DNA of 64,000 nt from Apiosordaria backusii. Taxonomy: Eukaryota > Ascomycota > Sordariomycetes > Sordariales > Lasiosphaeriaceae. Below the pieces are notes generated by a model, which was not told the origin of the DNA, did not search any database, and worked only from the letters and a program-made list of their open reading frames with translations. The stretch lies in assembly GCA_030549205.1 (NCBI GenBank), contig JAUKTV010000015.1, positions 248,001 through 312,000 of the forward strand. The letters run 5' to 3'. Shown here piece after piece: positions 63,011-64,000 of the stretch (positions within the stretch are counted from its first letter, which is position 1; every line of letters begins with the position of its first letter). Made by a program: the position numbers and the translations under genes.

Positions 63011-64000
63011 CTATTGTGAGCCGTGCTCCGCTACATGCAACGCAGACTTGAACACTTTTACGATATCTTCAGTGTCCTCCAACCCAACGCTGATGCGGAT
63101 CAAGTCTGGGTCGACGCCAAACTGCGCGGCCCATTCCAGCTCTTGATAGTGGGCTAGAAGGACATAGGGCGAGGTAAGTGTAAAGTTGGTTCCCAAGCTC
63201 GGTCCCTTGGCTGTGTCGACAGCATCATAAAACGCAACAGCCTGTTCCTTGTGGTGGAACACGACCGAGATCAGCCCTCCATAGCCTCCACCAGGGACCT
63301 TACAGGCTTCATAGTTGGCGCTAGACTCAGTATCGCGCGGGTAAAACACCGTCTTGATGAGCTTATTCTCCCGGAAAACATCGCAGATGGCCTCGGCGTT
63401 AGCGTTGATCCTCTCAATCCGCGACGCAAAGTCACGGCTGTTGCGCTCCATGAACATGACATCCTCGGGCCAGTATGTGTCCTCGTAGCCCGTGCGGGCA
63501 AAATCCTTCAACGCGGAGTAGTATCGACTGTTGGGGTTGAAAATTGCACTACCTCCCATGACGTTGCAGTCACCCGAAAAGATCTTGGTCAAGCTCGAGA
63601 CGACGATATCGGCGAACGGGAGAACGTTTATGTTGGCAAATGTGCCGATGGTCTCGTCGACAACAACGGCAAAGTCGTAAGTGTCGGCCAGCTTACGGAT
63701 GCGAGCGAGGTTCGGACATGTAAGGAGAGGGTTACCAGGGAATTCGCAGAAGAGTCCCAGGAAGCGCTCGCCTGCTTTCAGCCGAGTTTCGAGGTCGTCA
63801 AGGTCAGCCTCAGAAGCATTGCCATAAAAGACGCAGCCAGGGCCGAACTTTTCGAGGATCTTAAGAGTGTCAACATAGGGGAAGCCGAAATTTACCGACT
63901 TGAGGCTTCCGCGGGCCCCGAGAAGAGCGCGGTGGGCGTTGAAGATGGCGTTCATACCGGCAGGGAAGAGATAAATGTCTTCCTCGCGGAGATTGACGAT
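63011..64000 (-). CDS. Cystathionine gamma-synthase, 3' part (cut by window end)
   Basis: PLP enzyme of the Cys/Met metabolism fold; fungal STR2-type enzymes join cysteine and an O-acyl-homoserine to form cystathionine in transsulfuration. The frame is open from the window end at 64000 (IVNLREEDIYLFPAG) to the stop at 63011, about 329 codons, so the N-terminus is missing. Visible are VVDETIGTFANINVLPFADI, the PLP-binding Lys in SSLTKIFSGDCNVMGGS, and the C-terminal SPYVLLAHYQELEWAAQFGV and IRISVGLEDTEDI. No intron in the visible part. Long fungal-type sequence rather than the bacterial form; substrate choice (O-acetyl or O-succinyl) not predictable. Confidence 0.9.
   Translation of the reverse strand: MVNLREEDIYLFPAGMNAIFNAHRALLGARGSLKSVNFGFPYVDTLKILEKFGPGCVFYGNASEADLDDLETRLKAGERFLGLFCEFPGNPLLTCPNLARIRKLADTYDFAVVVDETIGTFANINVLPFADIVVSSLTKIFSGDCNVMGGSAIFNPNSRYYSALKDFARTGYEDTYWPEDVMFMERNSRDFASRIERINANAEAICDVFRENKLIKTVFYPRDTESSANYEACKVPGGGYGGLISVVFHHKEQAVAFYDAVDTAKGPSLGTNFTLTSPYVLLAHYQELEWAAQFGVDPDLIRISVGLEDTEDIVKVFKSALHVAEHGSQ

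Overview
The window looks like nuclear DNA of a filamentous ascomycete (Pezizomycotina, probably Sordariomycetes; genus not determinable from sequence alone). Evidence: short 44-160 nt GT-AG introns with CTAAC/CTGAC-like branch sites, typical fungal gene content, and two very AT-rich blocks with the signature of repeat-induced point mutation (RIP: C-to-T/G-to-A changes, excess TpA, stop codons in all frames). The boundaries between AT-rich and normal DNA are abrupt, as in a two-speed genome.

Layout. (1) 1-23.26 kb: AT-rich graveyard with no intact gene. It holds a dispersed 0.95-1.0 kb repeat (here called family 1; six well-delimited copies in this block plus degraded ones), each flanked by a 12-14 bp direct repeat, a foldback element, other repeat pairs, a tRNA-like module, and two un-RIPped GC-normal islands that are solo LTRs with perfect 5-bp target duplications (9974-10403 and 22529-22666). 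(2) 23.26-29.42 kb: a GC-normal Helitron-like element of about 6.2 kb on the minus strand with a decayed Rep/helicase gene (one in-frame stop, three frameshifts) and a 12-bp asymmetric inverted repeat. (3) 29.42-36.56 kb: a second RIP block with three more family 1 copies. (4) 36.6-64 kb: ordinary gene-rich DNA.

The gene-rich part encodes, in order: a large conserved hypothetical protein with a propeller-like C-terminus (-), an AAT-family amino-acid permease with a chain of micro-exons (+), mitochondrial dihydrolipoyl succinyltransferase KGD2 (-), a complex I LYR subunit of NDUFB9/B22 type (+), histones H2A (-) and H2B (+) as a divergent pair, an SQS1-like R3H/G-patch splicing factor (-), the autophagy protease ATG4 (+), a JJJ1-type DnaJ/zinc-finger ribosome-biogenesis protein (-), an SPX-RING ubiquitin ligase (+), and the 3' part of cystathionine gamma-synthase (-, cut by the window end). 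These are housekeeping genes with no shared pathway; KGD2 and the complex I subunit are both mitochondrial and lie head to head.

The most unusual content is in the AT-rich part: a short retroposon-like family with long variable target duplications, a variable simple-sequence tail and an internal 25-bp tandem repeat. I infer target-primed reverse transcription, but neither end has a poly-A and I recognise no coding domain.
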